A stretch of DNA of 64,000 bases, taken from positions 109,251 through 173,250 of the forward strand of contig SBHC01000038.1 in the NCBI GenBank assembly GCA_006226375.1, written 5' to 3'. This document shows positions 26,987 to 34,988 of this stretch, in pieces. The translations under genes were made by a program, and so were the position numbers. Position 1 is the first letter of the stretch, and the number at the start of each line of letters is the position of its first letter. A model generated the notes under the pieces. It searched no databases and was not told the origin of the DNA. It worked only from the letters and a program-made list of their open reading frames with translations. The stretch is from Deltaproteobacteria bacterium. GTDB lineage: Bacteria > Myxococcota_C > UBA6777.

Positions 26987-28636
26987 CTAGAGTCGTGGGC
27001 GGATGCGTTTGCAGCGGAGGGAGAAGCCATCAGTCAGGTGCCCTGCGTTGATGCGCAACCCTGCGGCGGCCTGTCCCACGGGGCAGTGGGTGCTGTCAGC
27101 GGAGCCAAGGTGGAGCCAGGGGGAAGAACGGCGGGGGAAACGTGTGTAGGTGGCGTAGTTCGTGGACGTCATACGTTTGGTGCAGTGGAGACGTCGGATG
27201 CTACGGACCAGTCCGTTTTCGGTGCGGACATCCACGCCTTTCAGGTAGTAGCCCGGCAGGCACATGGAGAACGGCTGCATCTTCTTGTCACCGTCGATAA
27301 CGCTACGGTTGTACGTGTTGAAGTCTTGGGTTGTTGCTCCCAGGCGTGTATCCACGGAGCCACCTGAGACAACCACTGCTTTGTCTAGCTGCAGATCTCT
27401 GTTGTTGTTCCAGTAGGGAACGCAGATGAGCCCAAAGTTTCCGATGTATTGGCGGTCGCGATTCTCTGAGTAGATGACACCAGCGGCGAGGTAGTTGGCC
27501 GGACAATGCAGATCGCTTGCGTTGCCACCGCGACCTCCGACGTGGTGTGAGGTGAAGTGGTAGAAGTCAAGGAGGCCATGACTGCGTACAGGTTGATCGG
27601 TGTAAGCTCGCACACGAGCGGAGAACCAGGCACCAATGTTGTAGTATCTCAGGCGGTCAAAGTAGCCCGTTCCGCGGCTGCGACGGTCGCACGAGTTGCT
27701 GCCTGAGGTTGCGCTCATCACACCCAGCGCAATGTTTTGGCTGCGATCCATAATCACTCCACCAGAGGAGCCACACACCATATCGGTTCCGATGTACTCA
27801 AACCCGTTCTCGTAGTTCCCGCTGCTTGTTCTGTGATCGTTGTCGCTGTCTGTGATGAAGCCCGAGGGGGACAACAGCACGGCCTTGTTCGCTTGGGCCT
27901 GATTGTTCAGGTTGTTGTACGACAGCCCGTACAGCTTGCGACCTTCACCACGTCGTCCGACGCGGACGTCGATGTGTCCGTACATGTGGCCGGGATGTAC
28001 CGTTACAATGGTGTTGTCCAGCCCCGGTTGGGGAGTGGCCCCTGATGTGCTTTGGTATGTGACTGACAAAGAGACGCGGTGTTGTTTGGGGTTGCATTGC
28101 CAGTAATCGATGTCGCGTCGTGAGCTGCCGTACTCCGACTCTTGCAATCGGCAGCCCTCGAAGCGCTGGAGGTCATCGACGGCCATTGCGTTGACTTGGG
28201 CTGCGGGGAAGCCAAGGTCAATCAGCCGATGACGAGCGTTTCGAACACCTTCTGCGTTGGAACCATGGGCCAAACCGTACTGGCCGAAGCGCATCGCTTT
28301 AATCTCGTCGGGGCTGGTTCGACAATGATGTGCCGAGACCACAAATCGATCCGAGATGAGCCAGCTGGTGCAATTGTCCATGCGAGCTACGGCGCGTCCG
28401 AAGTGGGAGCCTATACGGTACGTATCGTTGGTTTCAAAAGTGGGCAGGTAGTTCCAATCCTCGCCATTAAAGATGTAAGACTTCTTTGAGGATTGGAGGC
28501 TGATGTTGGTATCGTCTTTGCTGGGCTCAGGAATCATATCGATGGGTGCACAGCCCCAAAGGGTGAGAGCGCAGAGGCTTGCCCACAACAAGGAGGGCCA
28601 GGGTTGGGTTGCGTCATATTGGGTGTTGGGTGTCAT
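26987..28636 (-). CDS. Secreted trypsin-like serine protease lipoprotein with CPxG-motif C-terminus
   Basis: The product has about 549 residues from ATG 28636, which has GGGAGA upstream. A 73-codon upstream extension is not supported. The signal ends CALTLWGCAP, a lipobox. The catalytic His is in FVVSAHHC and the Ser in GSSGGVIM, both typical of trypsin-like enzymes; the Asp could lie near YGHIDV but is not certain. The last about 170 residues carry three motifs of the type C-P-x-G followed by G-[VL] and a terminal Cys (CPANYLAAG, CLPGYYLKG, CPVGQAAAG), a pattern recurrent in secreted myxobacterial hydrolases. Extracellular or outer-membrane proteolysis is likely. It is divergent from the small membrane protein gene. 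Confidence 0.82.
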   Translation of the reverse strand: MTPNTQYDATQPWPSLLWASLCALTLWGCAPIDMIPEPSKDDTNISLQSSKKSYIFNGEDWNYLPTFETNDTYRIGSHFGRAVARMDNCTSWLISDRFVVSAHHCRTSPDEIKAMRFGQYGLAHGSNAEGVRNARHRLIDLGFPAAQVNAMAVDDLQRFEGCRLQESEYGSSRRDIDYWQCNPKQHRVSLSVTYQSTSGATPQPGLDNTIVTVHPGHMYGHIDVRVGRRGEGRKLYGLSYNNLNNQAQANKAVLLSPSGFITDSDNDHRTSSGNYENGFEYIGTDMVCGSSGGVIMDRSQNIALGVMSATSGSNSCDRRSRGTGYFDRLRYYNIGAWFSARVRAYTDQPVRSHGLLDFYHFTSHHVGGRGGNASDLHCPANYLAAGVIYSENRDRQYIGNFGLICVPYWNNNRDLQLDKAVVVSGGSVDTRLGATTQDFNTYNRSVIDGDKKMQPFSMCLPGYYLKGVDVRTENGLVRSIRRLHCTKRMTSTNYATYTRFPRRSSPWLHLGSADSTHCPVGQAAAGLRINAGHLTDGFSLRCKRIRPRL

Positions 28637-28748
28637 GTCGGTTTCTCCCATCAGGGTCAAAGGTTGTGACCGGCGTTCTGCCGTGTTGATGAAAGAACTA
28701 TAGATGGGGCCTTCCTGCTTTCCCTTTGAGGACTCTCCCGACAAATCA

Positions 28749-28801
28749 CCATCCCGACAAAACAAACAGCGCTTGGGAGGACTCCCATCCCGACAAAACA
28801 A
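28749..28801. repeat. 17-bp direct repeat pair
   Basis: CCATCCCGACAAAACAA occurs at 28749-28765 and 28785-28801, 36 bp apart, with a partial third copy (CTCCCGACAAAT) at 28735. The cluster sits about 110-165 bp upstream of the protease start and may be a regulator binding site. Confidence 0.5.
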
Positions 28802-28828
28802 GGAGAGTGTGAGCCTTGTCACTCTCCT
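28801..28828 (-). promoter_or_regulatory. Hairpin in the protease upstream region
   Basis: AGGAGAGTG at 28801-28809 and CACTCTCCT at 28820-28828 form a perfect 9-bp stem with a 10-base loop, directly adjoining the direct repeats. No T-run follows on either strand. It may be an operator or a 5'-leader structure. Confidence 0.4.
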
Positions 28829-29056
28829 GAGTGCAATGTCTGTGACCATCAGCACATTGTAGCGCAGACAACTTTTTCAATGGGCCGGGAAGGTGTGGGG
28901 TGGTGGTGTCTTACTTCTTTAAGAGGCTCCATCGAGGGCTTGATGAACCATGAAATGGCCTCTGTTGGTTGATGTCTTGACGCTCGATCTTCCCGCTGCT
29001 ACGTTGAGACCTATCCACCAATCCTTAAGTAGGCTCCCGCTGTAGAAGGAGAGATT

Positions 29057-29290
29057 ATGCTTAACGCCCTCCGCTTTTTGTTGAAAGTCGCATGCATCGC
29101 TCTGATGGGTTATGTCGGCTACTATCTCTACAAGATTGATATCGCACAAACCGAACGTTGGGCAGCGACTTCTTATCCTTGGCTGGAGACCATGAGCCGG
29201 GGAGCGGCTGCGTTCCTTGGTGCGTTTGTCGCTGGGGCGCTTGCCTGGCAGGCCACTGATGGTTTGCTATCGATCATGGAGAGAAACTAG
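29057..29290 (+). CDS. Small two-helix membrane protein
   Basis: The product has 77 residues with GGAG upstream of the ATG. Two hydrophobic helices are visible: residues about 7-25 (LLKVACIALMGYVGYYLY) and about 48-68 (GAAAFLGAFVAGALAWQA). No family is recognised. The clear ribosome site and membrane-protein composition make it a probable real gene. Confidence 0.6.
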   Translation: MLNALRFLLKVACIALMGYVGYYLYKIDIAQTERWAATSYPWLETMSRGAAAFLGAFVAGALAWQATDGLLSIMERN

Positions 29291-29743
29291 TGACGAAGGC
29301 AAGAGTCGCCTTGCAAATCAGGCCGATCGTTTCTTTGTGAGCCTTGGGGAAACGGCGGCCATTCAAGAGTTAACGTACCTTCCTCTCTATATTTCTCCCC
29401 CATATTTCAAAGACTAAGCTTGTTGCAACCTTGTTGGAGTCGTTCGACCGGCTTGCTTGAGGTTCGTGACATTGTAGAAGGCTCAGCTCTGATTGAGTCT
29501 CTTTCTTTGATGCCCACATTCCCAAAAAATCCCAGATGCCTGTTCTTTGTTGTTTTGTGTGATGAGTGAGAATTGTCCTACTTTAACAGTTGCTTGTGTT
29601 GTGTCGGTGTGCTTGGGAGAGAGGAGGGGTCATGATTTCTGCTCAAGGTGTGTCAGTTTTGTCCGTATTGTCAGTATAGTCTTGTGAGGTGCAGATTCTT
29701 GTTAGGATCTGTACTCTGTCACCTGTTACGGAAGTTGAAACTG
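29291..29743. other. Intergenic region before the duplicated-domain protein
   Basis: About 450 bases without a supported gene. I see no hairpin with a T-run, no RNA gene and no convincing promoter match, although the next gene must be transcribed from here. Confidence 0.5.
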
Positions 29744-31069
29744 ATGAACACAACGAATTTTTCCCATTGGAACAGTCAAGCCGTTTTGGAGGCGCTTCGT
29801 TTGCAGTTGTTGCTCAAGCGTAGCGCTCATTCGCTTCGGTCTTGTATGAGCAACCAAGATTTTGTGATGGGACTGGACCGAGTGTTGAAACACGCAGCGA
29901 AGCTTCCTCAGTTGATCGATGCTACTGAGATGGTTCACCACTGGTTGTCTTCTGAGCATGTGAAACCGTTTCTCTCCCGGAGAGACGCCCATGAACTTTG
30001 GGGTATCTTGCACAGCCTCTTGCTGAAACCGGAGCGCTCGGGTGTTGCTACACGAAGAGCACCCACCAACATGAATCCTCCAAGGAGGGCTGTGCATCAA
30101 CCGAATCCGGCTCATCGGGGGCAGGCACCCATTCCAAGACGTGCGATGACGCCCTCACGAACACCTCAACCAGGAAGCTACACCCCACAACCCAGGCATC
30201 CACAAGGTTCTCAAGGAAATTCTGTACCGCTTGGTCGGATGCCTCTTACATCTTCGACAAGTGTGCACCCTCGTCCCACAAACCAACCACCCACTCATCG
30301 TCGGGATGTAACTCCCATTCCTCAGACAGCATTGGCTCGGACTCCCATTCCACGCACTGCTGTGTCGCCTTCTTCTGCACCACGAACTCCGGTGACTCCA
30401 ACATCGAACTCGACGCAGAGAAGCCCACAATCCCATCAGCCAACTCCTGCACCAAAAGGTTCGTTGCCTTACCACCAAGATCCTTCGCAGCGCACAAGTT
30501 TGCAAACACAGCAGCGGGAGAGAAATGGTCAGAAGGCTCAAACCAACTATCTAGATGGGGAGTTTGACTCCTTTACCTTGCCAGCAAACACCAGGTGGTG
30601 GAAGGATACCTCTGTTCTTCGGGCACTCCGCCTTCGTGTGGTTCGGGACGTTGAACTACGAGGCTTCTTTGACCTTCTCAACGAAGACAACTTTTGCCGG
30701 CAGTTCTGCTTTGTGTTGCGGGAAGCTTCGGACATGTCGAACTGCAACGACGCGATTCGACACATGCGTGACTGGCTTGCGTTTATGGCGAACCGAACCC
30801 GAACCTTCTCCACGATGAGAGTCTGGGGTTACTTGGGTCCACAACTTCTCAACAGCATCCGTTCGGTGCGTGTGCATTACCTCCGTGAGCTTTCCGATAC
30901 TCCTGCTCCTCGCTACTCAAGCAAGGTTGAGAAGAGTAATGAACCCATGTCCAATCTGCGGTTGCTGGATAGCGCAGCGAAAGCAGACTCTGAAGAAAGC
31001 TCTGACCAGTTCCTCGCTGCGCTGGATGCAATGGTCGGAAACATCGCGTCGTCATTCTTCCGCCAGTAA
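29744..31069 (+). CDS. Unrecognised protein with two copies of a helical domain joined by a Pro/Thr-rich linker
   Basis: The product has 441 residues from ATG 29744; the preceding 32 codons look non-coding. Residues about 8-95 and about 280-370 are two copies of one domain. Both begin W then VLxALRLxxxx, share a [QE]DNF-like step followed by a [VF]LxHAA/REA segment, then an [IT]xxMxxWL helix, and end RxxxxLWGxLxxxLL or RVWGYLGPQLL. The intervening about 180 residues are Pro/Thr/Ser/Gln/Arg-rich with repeated [TI]PIPRTA-like pieces. No known family was recognised and there is no signal peptide or membrane helix. A cytoplasmic scaffold or adaptor is a guess. Homologues and structure prediction would decide. 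Confidence 0.65.
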   Translation: MNTTNFSHWNSQAVLEALRLQLLLKRSAHSLRSCMSNQDFVMGLDRVLKHAAKLPQLIDATEMVHHWLSSEHVKPFLSRRDAHELWGILHSLLLKPERSGVATRRAPTNMNPPRRAVHQPNPAHRGQAPIPRRAMTPSRTPQPGSYTPQPRHPQGSQGNSVPLGRMPLTSSTSVHPRPTNQPPTHRRDVTPIPQTALARTPIPRTAVSPSSAPRTPVTPTSNSTQRSPQSHQPTPAPKGSLPYHQDPSQRTSLQTQQRERNGQKAQTNYLDGEFDSFTLPANTRWWKDTSVLRALRLRVVRDVELRGFFDLLNEDNFCRQFCFVLREASDMSNCNDAIRHMRDWLAFMANRTRTFSTMRVWGYLGPQLLNSIRSVRVHYLRELSDTPAPRYSSKVEKSNEPMSNLRLLDSAAKADSEESSDQFLAALDAMVGNIASSFFRQ

Positions 31070-31169
31070 TCTTCCTTTGGGCTGCTCTTTCTTTTCCTGT
31101 TGTTGAGCGAATGATGCTTTGTTGCTCTGGGATGTGAGGGTGGGAGGAACCGTCTTTAAGGTTGCTGGC

Positions 31170-32321
31170 TCAGCTTTGGCTTGCGTAGGAGAGGAAGCTT
31201 GCGACGTAGAGCTTTGCGGCTTTGTGAAGATCGGACAACTTTACGTACTCTTCGTCTGTATGGGCTGTTTCTAGTTCACCAGGCCCAATCACCACACAGC
31301 GTGTGCCATGTTCAGCGAGAAGGTTAGCGTCCGAGTGGCTGCGAAAGACACTTCCTTGTTCTTCCAACTGCACAGACTGGGCTGCTTGGCTCAGCAAGGT
31401 CTGGATCGGCTCGTCGTCCTGGATCGCAAAGCCAGAGAACGACATCCGCCATTCGTAAGTGAGATGAGCCTTGTGGGTTTCGCTTTGCCATTGGGTGAGG
31501 ATCTCTTCCACGGCTTCACGAAAGGCGGGTACGGAAAGGTCCGGGTGGAGGTGGATGTCAAGCCATGCGTTGCACTCGGGTGGCACGACAAAGTCGCGGT
31601 TCCCGCTGTGCATGTCACGCAGATTAAACACGCAGCGGTTGGGTCCACCTGTGTTCCCAGGTGCTTTCATTCCATACAGACGTTGGATGACTTGCATCAG
31701 GTCGAGGATCGCGTTCTGGCCTCGCTCGGCCAGCGCCGAGTGAACCCTCTTCCCTTTTGTCGATAGGATGAGCTCCATGTAGCTGTAATGGATGTTACAC
31801 AGAGCCATACCTGTTGGCTCTCCTACAATCGCCATTCCTGGCTGGTATCGCTTCACAAATTGCTCGATGCCTGTGCCGCCGTCCTCTTCGTCGACGAGGA
31901 GCGCAACGCCAATGGCAGGAGCATCGTGGGGATACCCCGCGTCTTTGAGGGCAAACAAGGCCTCCACCATCGCTGCAACCCCACTTTTCATGTCGGCTGC
32001 GCCAAGTCCTCGAACAATTCCTTCTTCCCTGCGAGCGGCGTGATCCTGGATGTGATTCTGAGGGATGGTGTCCACATGACCCAAGATAAAGAAGTCGGGA
32101 GTTCCGCTGCCAAGGGTCAAGATGAGATTGTAGAAGGAGTCATCAACGGGCTGCTTGTAGTAACCCATCCCTCGCTCCATGCACTCTTCTTCAAGGTAAC
32201 GAAGAATAGGGCCTTCGGCGTAGGAAGGGCTGTAGATGTCAACCAGGTCGATGAGCCTTTGTTCCAGGCGCTCATGATTGATCGATGCTAATGCTTGTTG
32301 GAGGCCTGGGAGTTGGCTCAT
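31170..32321 (-). CDS. M20-family metallopeptidase / deacylase
   Basis: The product has 383 residues. All zinc ligands of M20 enzymes can be placed: GHVDTIP (His, and Asp of the base pair), GAADMKSG (bridging Asp), DEEDGG (catalytic Glu pair), GEPT (Glu) and ETAHTDEE near the end (His). A dimerisation domain sits in the middle. The family includes ArgE, DapE, carboxypeptidase G2 and aminoacylases, which hydrolyse amide bonds next to a carboxylate. The exact substrate is not predictable. The ATG overlaps the stop of the upstream GNAT gene by 4 bp, indicating translational coupling. That makes an acyl-amino-acid cycle with the acetyltransferase a reasonable idea, not a proven one. Confidence 0.88.
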   Translation of the reverse strand: MSQLPGLQQALASINHERLEQRLIDLVDIYSPSYAEGPILRYLEEECMERGMGYYKQPVDDSFYNLILTLGSGTPDFFILGHVDTIPQNHIQDHAARREEGIVRGLGAADMKSGVAAMVEALFALKDAGYPHDAPAIGVALLVDEEDGGTGIEQFVKRYQPGMAIVGEPTGMALCNIHYSYMELILSTKGKRVHSALAERGQNAILDLMQVIQRLYGMKAPGNTGGPNRCVFNLRDMHSGNRDFVVPPECNAWLDIHLHPDLSVPAFREAVEEILTQWQSETHKAHLTYEWRMSFSGFAIQDDEPIQTLLSQAAQSVQLEEQGSVFRSHSDANLLAEHGTRCVVIGPGELETAHTDEEYVKLSDLHKAAKLYVASFLSYASQS

Positions 32322-32938
32322 GGTTCTAGCTCCTCTGATCGTTCTCGCGTATGCCGCTGCCGGGTTTCTGCATCACCTCGCAAGGTTTTCCAAAGATACA
32401 AGTGTTCTTCGCGTGACCCGTATCCCATCTTATCAAAGAAACGGATGGCCCCGGTATTGTCTGCGCTTGTATCAACCAAAAACATCCGGACCCCGTCAAG
32501 GGCCATTCGGTGTTCCATCGCTGCCATCAGCCGTTCACCCACTTGCTTGCCTTGCCAGTCAGGATGGATTCCCAACCAGGTTACATAGCCGTAGGTCCAG
32601 GCTGTGTCTTTCTCGATGATAGTGCCCAGGCCAAAACCTGCCAAGCGACCTTGGTCGTCGCGGGCAACGTAGCTCGTGTCTGGGTTGGTTTGGAAGGCGC
32701 CTGTTACTTCGTAAGCGTCCCATGTTCGGTACAAGATCGGGGTGGATCCGCTGGTGAAGAGGATCTCGCCCAGGTGAAAGACATCGGCCAGATCGTCGAT
32801 GCCCATCAACTCAATCGAGACTTTGGAGGTGTCAAAGTTCTCTGATTCGTTGCTCTCATTCAACGCAGAATCAGTCACAGTTGAGGACAATTTGGACGAG
32901 GGTAGTTCATTCAGAACACCGTTCGTTGCTGGCTTCAT
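32318..32938 (-). CDS. GNAT-family N-acetyltransferase
   Basis: The product has 206 residues. The N-terminal about 45 residues are a Ser/Glu-rich variable leader. The GNAT core runs about 46-185, with the acetyl-CoA binding loop around HPDWQGKQVGERLM (motif A, Q/R-x-x-G-x-G/A position) and the later NTGAIRFFDKMGYG segment typical of motif B. The target amine is unknown. The stop codon overlaps the start of the M20 peptidase gene by 4 bp, so the two are probably co-translated. The actual start may be a later Met near residue 44 (MGIDDLADVF). Confidence 0.82.
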   Translation of the reverse strand: MKPATNGVLNELPSSKLSSTVTDSALNESNESENFDTSKVSIELMGIDDLADVFHLGEILFTSGSTPILYRTWDAYEVTGAFQTNPDTSYVARDDQGRLAGFGLGTIIEKDTAWTYGYVTWLGIHPDWQGKQVGERLMAAMEHRMALDGVRMFLVDTSADNTGAIRFFDKMGYGSREEHLYLWKTLRGDAETRQRHTRERSEELEP

Positions 32939-33102
32939 GGGTTCTCCGGCATGGTAGCAGTGATTGTTTCTACACTGCGAAAGCGTTGTTAGTAGGTTGA
33001 GACACTCTGGAGGGAAAGGAAAAAGGACAGATGAGTCTCGTTTGGGCTGATTTGGGAATAACCTGTCTCAAACGGACCGCCGTCTGTCCCTGGGTGGAGT
33101 GG

Positions 33103-33405
33103 TTACGACACAAGAATGGAGACGACTTTTTCCACACCAGGCAGCGGTGCAGCCCGATGGGCTCGGAGGAACAGTCCTTTTTCATCCTTCTCTGTATGCG
33201 CAATGGCGTAGAGTTCTGAAGTGGCATCAGCTTCTTCTTCATGTGTGAACTCTCTCATCGTCACCACTTGGAACTTCTCTGGATCAAAGGTGTCACCGGA
33301 GGTCAGGTCCAACAACATCCCATCACGAACACCGTAGGGGGATGAAAAACCTTTTCGCTGCAGCTCCATCATATTTTCCGTCAAAGTTCCCTCTACAATC
33401 GACAT
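33103..33405 (-). CDS. Small conserved-looking protein, function unknown
   Basis: The product has 100 residues with an AGGAGG six bases before the ATG, so translation is likely. It has no signal or membrane helix. The pattern TENMMELQRKGF, FDPEKFQVVTMREF and then LYAIAHTEKDEKGLFLRA loosely resembles short proteins that databases often label as phosphoribosylpyrophosphate synthetase; no nucleotide-binding motif supports that name. It is therefore left without a function. Confidence 0.6.
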   Translation of the reverse strand: MSIVEGTLTENMMELQRKGFSSPYGVRDGMLLDLTSGDTFDPEKFQVVTMREFTHEEEADATSELYAIAHTEKDEKGLFLRAHRAAPLPGVEKVVSILVS

Positions 33406-33575
33406 ACTTGCCTCCTATCAAAGTCTGTTAATAAACAAAGAACCAAAAGTTGCAATAGCAAAGTTGACTCTTTCGACAAGTTTCTTGTGCAATCCCTATG
33501 CCACGGATTTGGGGCATGAAAGTCCACTTGTGTGGAAGCTCCTGTGCTTGCAGAGGAGTTGATGGGCCTGAGAGG

Positions 33576-34988
33576 CTAGGGAAGGGAGATGACGTTAAGG
33601 GGGTGGCTCGTTTGGTAGGTTGCGATGCAGTTACCTTGGTCGTCGGTGATCAGCCATGCATGCTTGTCAAAGGTGGAGAGGGTTCGAGTTCGTCGCGGTG
33701 AGATGGAGCCATAGCTTTGGCGTTCTCCCTTCGCGTTGAACCACTCCACCTTGTACGTGTTCTGCAAGTTCCGATTCACAAAGGTGATGCTTTGGGTCGC
33801 TCCGCCATCTTGTGACTTGCGCTGGTCGAGGTCTTTGCAACCTTGGTCGGCCAGGAAAAAGCGATGGAACTTGCACGACACGCCAGACAAATCTTTGGGT
33901 GTGGGGTCCTTCCAGGGTTTACCTCCTGTCGTTGAACAGTAGGCGGGCCAAGGCGTTGGGTCGAAGAATTGGGCGATGTAAGCAGCCATCTTGGGGTCGT
34001 ACGTTTCCAGCTTGGTTCTGGTGCTGACGTCGTTGTGAATTCCATTGGGTGGATCTTTCGCGATGTTGTTGTTGAACCAGGATTGAACCGTCTCTGCCCA
34101 GTACTCGTTGGCGTTGGTGGCAGCGTAGGTTTTGCCCCACAGCCCGGCTTGCATGGCTTCTTGGTAGCGTTGGTTGAGCGTTTTGCGATGTTGGGGTCCA
34201 TCCTCCAGAGATTCGATACCAAACTCAAAGTACGAGTGGGCGAACTCATGAAGGAAGATTAACTCACCGAACCAGGGGTCAGAGCGCTTTTGCAGCAGGT
34301 TTTCAACGGCTCCTGTGGTGAGCGGCCGGACCAGAGTTGCGCCAAAGCCACGACCTCGTTTGTCCCAATCGACGTTGGGGTAGACCTTGTTCAAGTCGCT
34401 GTACTCGGGCATGTTGGTGGTGACTTCTGACTCCGCCATAATGCCCAACAAGATGCCGCTGTTGATGAGAGCTTTCCGGATACAAGGCTTGTTGTGCAGC
34501 ATGTTTGCGATCACAAAGTAGGCCTGGGCGAAGGCTGCATCAGGTACCTTGTCTGAGCCGACCAGAGGCAGGCCACCTGCGTACACATACTTTTTGTAGA
34601 ATGGGTCCAGCTTCAGGGTTGTCGGAGGAGGCTGGGGCTGTACCGCCGGACACGCATACGGACCGTCAGCATGGTCAGGTGGCTGGGGCTCTCCCGGTTG
34701 CTCCTTTGTCGGTGCTTCTGGCGATGACTCTTTGGCAGGCTCAGGAACAGCCGCGTCGAGAGGCTCTTCCTCGGAGGGTGCTTCATGTTCGGTAGAGCCC
34801 GCATCAGAGGCAGCCTCCTTTTGTGTCGCAGGCTCTGTGCTGGAGCTTTGTTCTGTTGTTCCTTCCAGGCTCACAGGTGGCTGACATTGCAAAAACGCCA
34901 GGGGGAGCAGAAGAAACAAGACAGCAACGTAGCGAAGGCTGTTGGAAGGTGTTGCGGTTGGGGGAGTTGGAGACATGGGCTTAGGCAT
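33576..34988 (-). CDS. Zincin metallopeptidase lipoprotein with acidic linker
   Basis: The product has about 470 residues. The start is placed at ATG 34988, overlapping the stop of the RluA gene, or at 34976 a few codons later; a still longer frame merely runs antiparallel through rluA codons. The signal peptide ends LLLPLAFLQCQPP, an imperfect lipobox. Residues about 40-105 are Glu/Pro/Ser/Thr-rich tether. The core carries HEFAH (247-251) and, about 43 residues later, NEYWAE, whose Glu could be the third zinc ligand of a gluzincin. The sequence DWDKRGRGFGATLVRP precedes it. This layout recalls lethal-factor-clan and related secreted zincins, but the exact family is not certain. Likely an envelope protease. 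Confidence 0.75.
   Translation of the reverse strand: MPKPMSPTPPTATPSNSLRYVAVLFLLLPLAFLQCQPPVSLEGTTEQSSSTEPATQKEAASDAGSTEHEAPSEEEPLDAAVPEPAKESSPEAPTKEQPGEPQPPDHADGPYACPAVQPQPPPTTLKLDPFYKKYVYAGGLPLVGSDKVPDAAFAQAYFVIANMLHNKPCIRKALINSGILLGIMAESEVTTNMPEYSDLNKVYPNVDWDKRGRGFGATLVRPLTTGAVENLLQKRSDPWFGELIFLHEFAHSYFEFGIESLEDGPQHRKTLNQRYQEAMQAGLWGKTYAATNANEYWAETVQSWFNNNIAKDPPNGIHNDVSTRTKLETYDPKMAAYIAQFFDPTPWPAYCSTTGGKPWKDPTPKDLSGVSCKFHRFFLADQGCKDLDQRKSQDGGATQSITFVNRNLQNTYKVEWFNAKGERQSYGSISPRRTRTLSTFDKHAWLITDDQGNCIATYQTSHPLNVISLP

Larger units (their letters stand above)
28637..29056. other. Intergenic region between divergent protease and small membrane protein genes
   Basis: This 420-base region contains a 17-bp direct repeat pair and a 9-bp hairpin, listed separately, and no plausible coding frame. 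Both divergent promoters must lie here. A weak TTGACG, 17 bases, TACGTT pair at 28977-29005 could serve the plus-strand gene. Confidence 0.5.
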
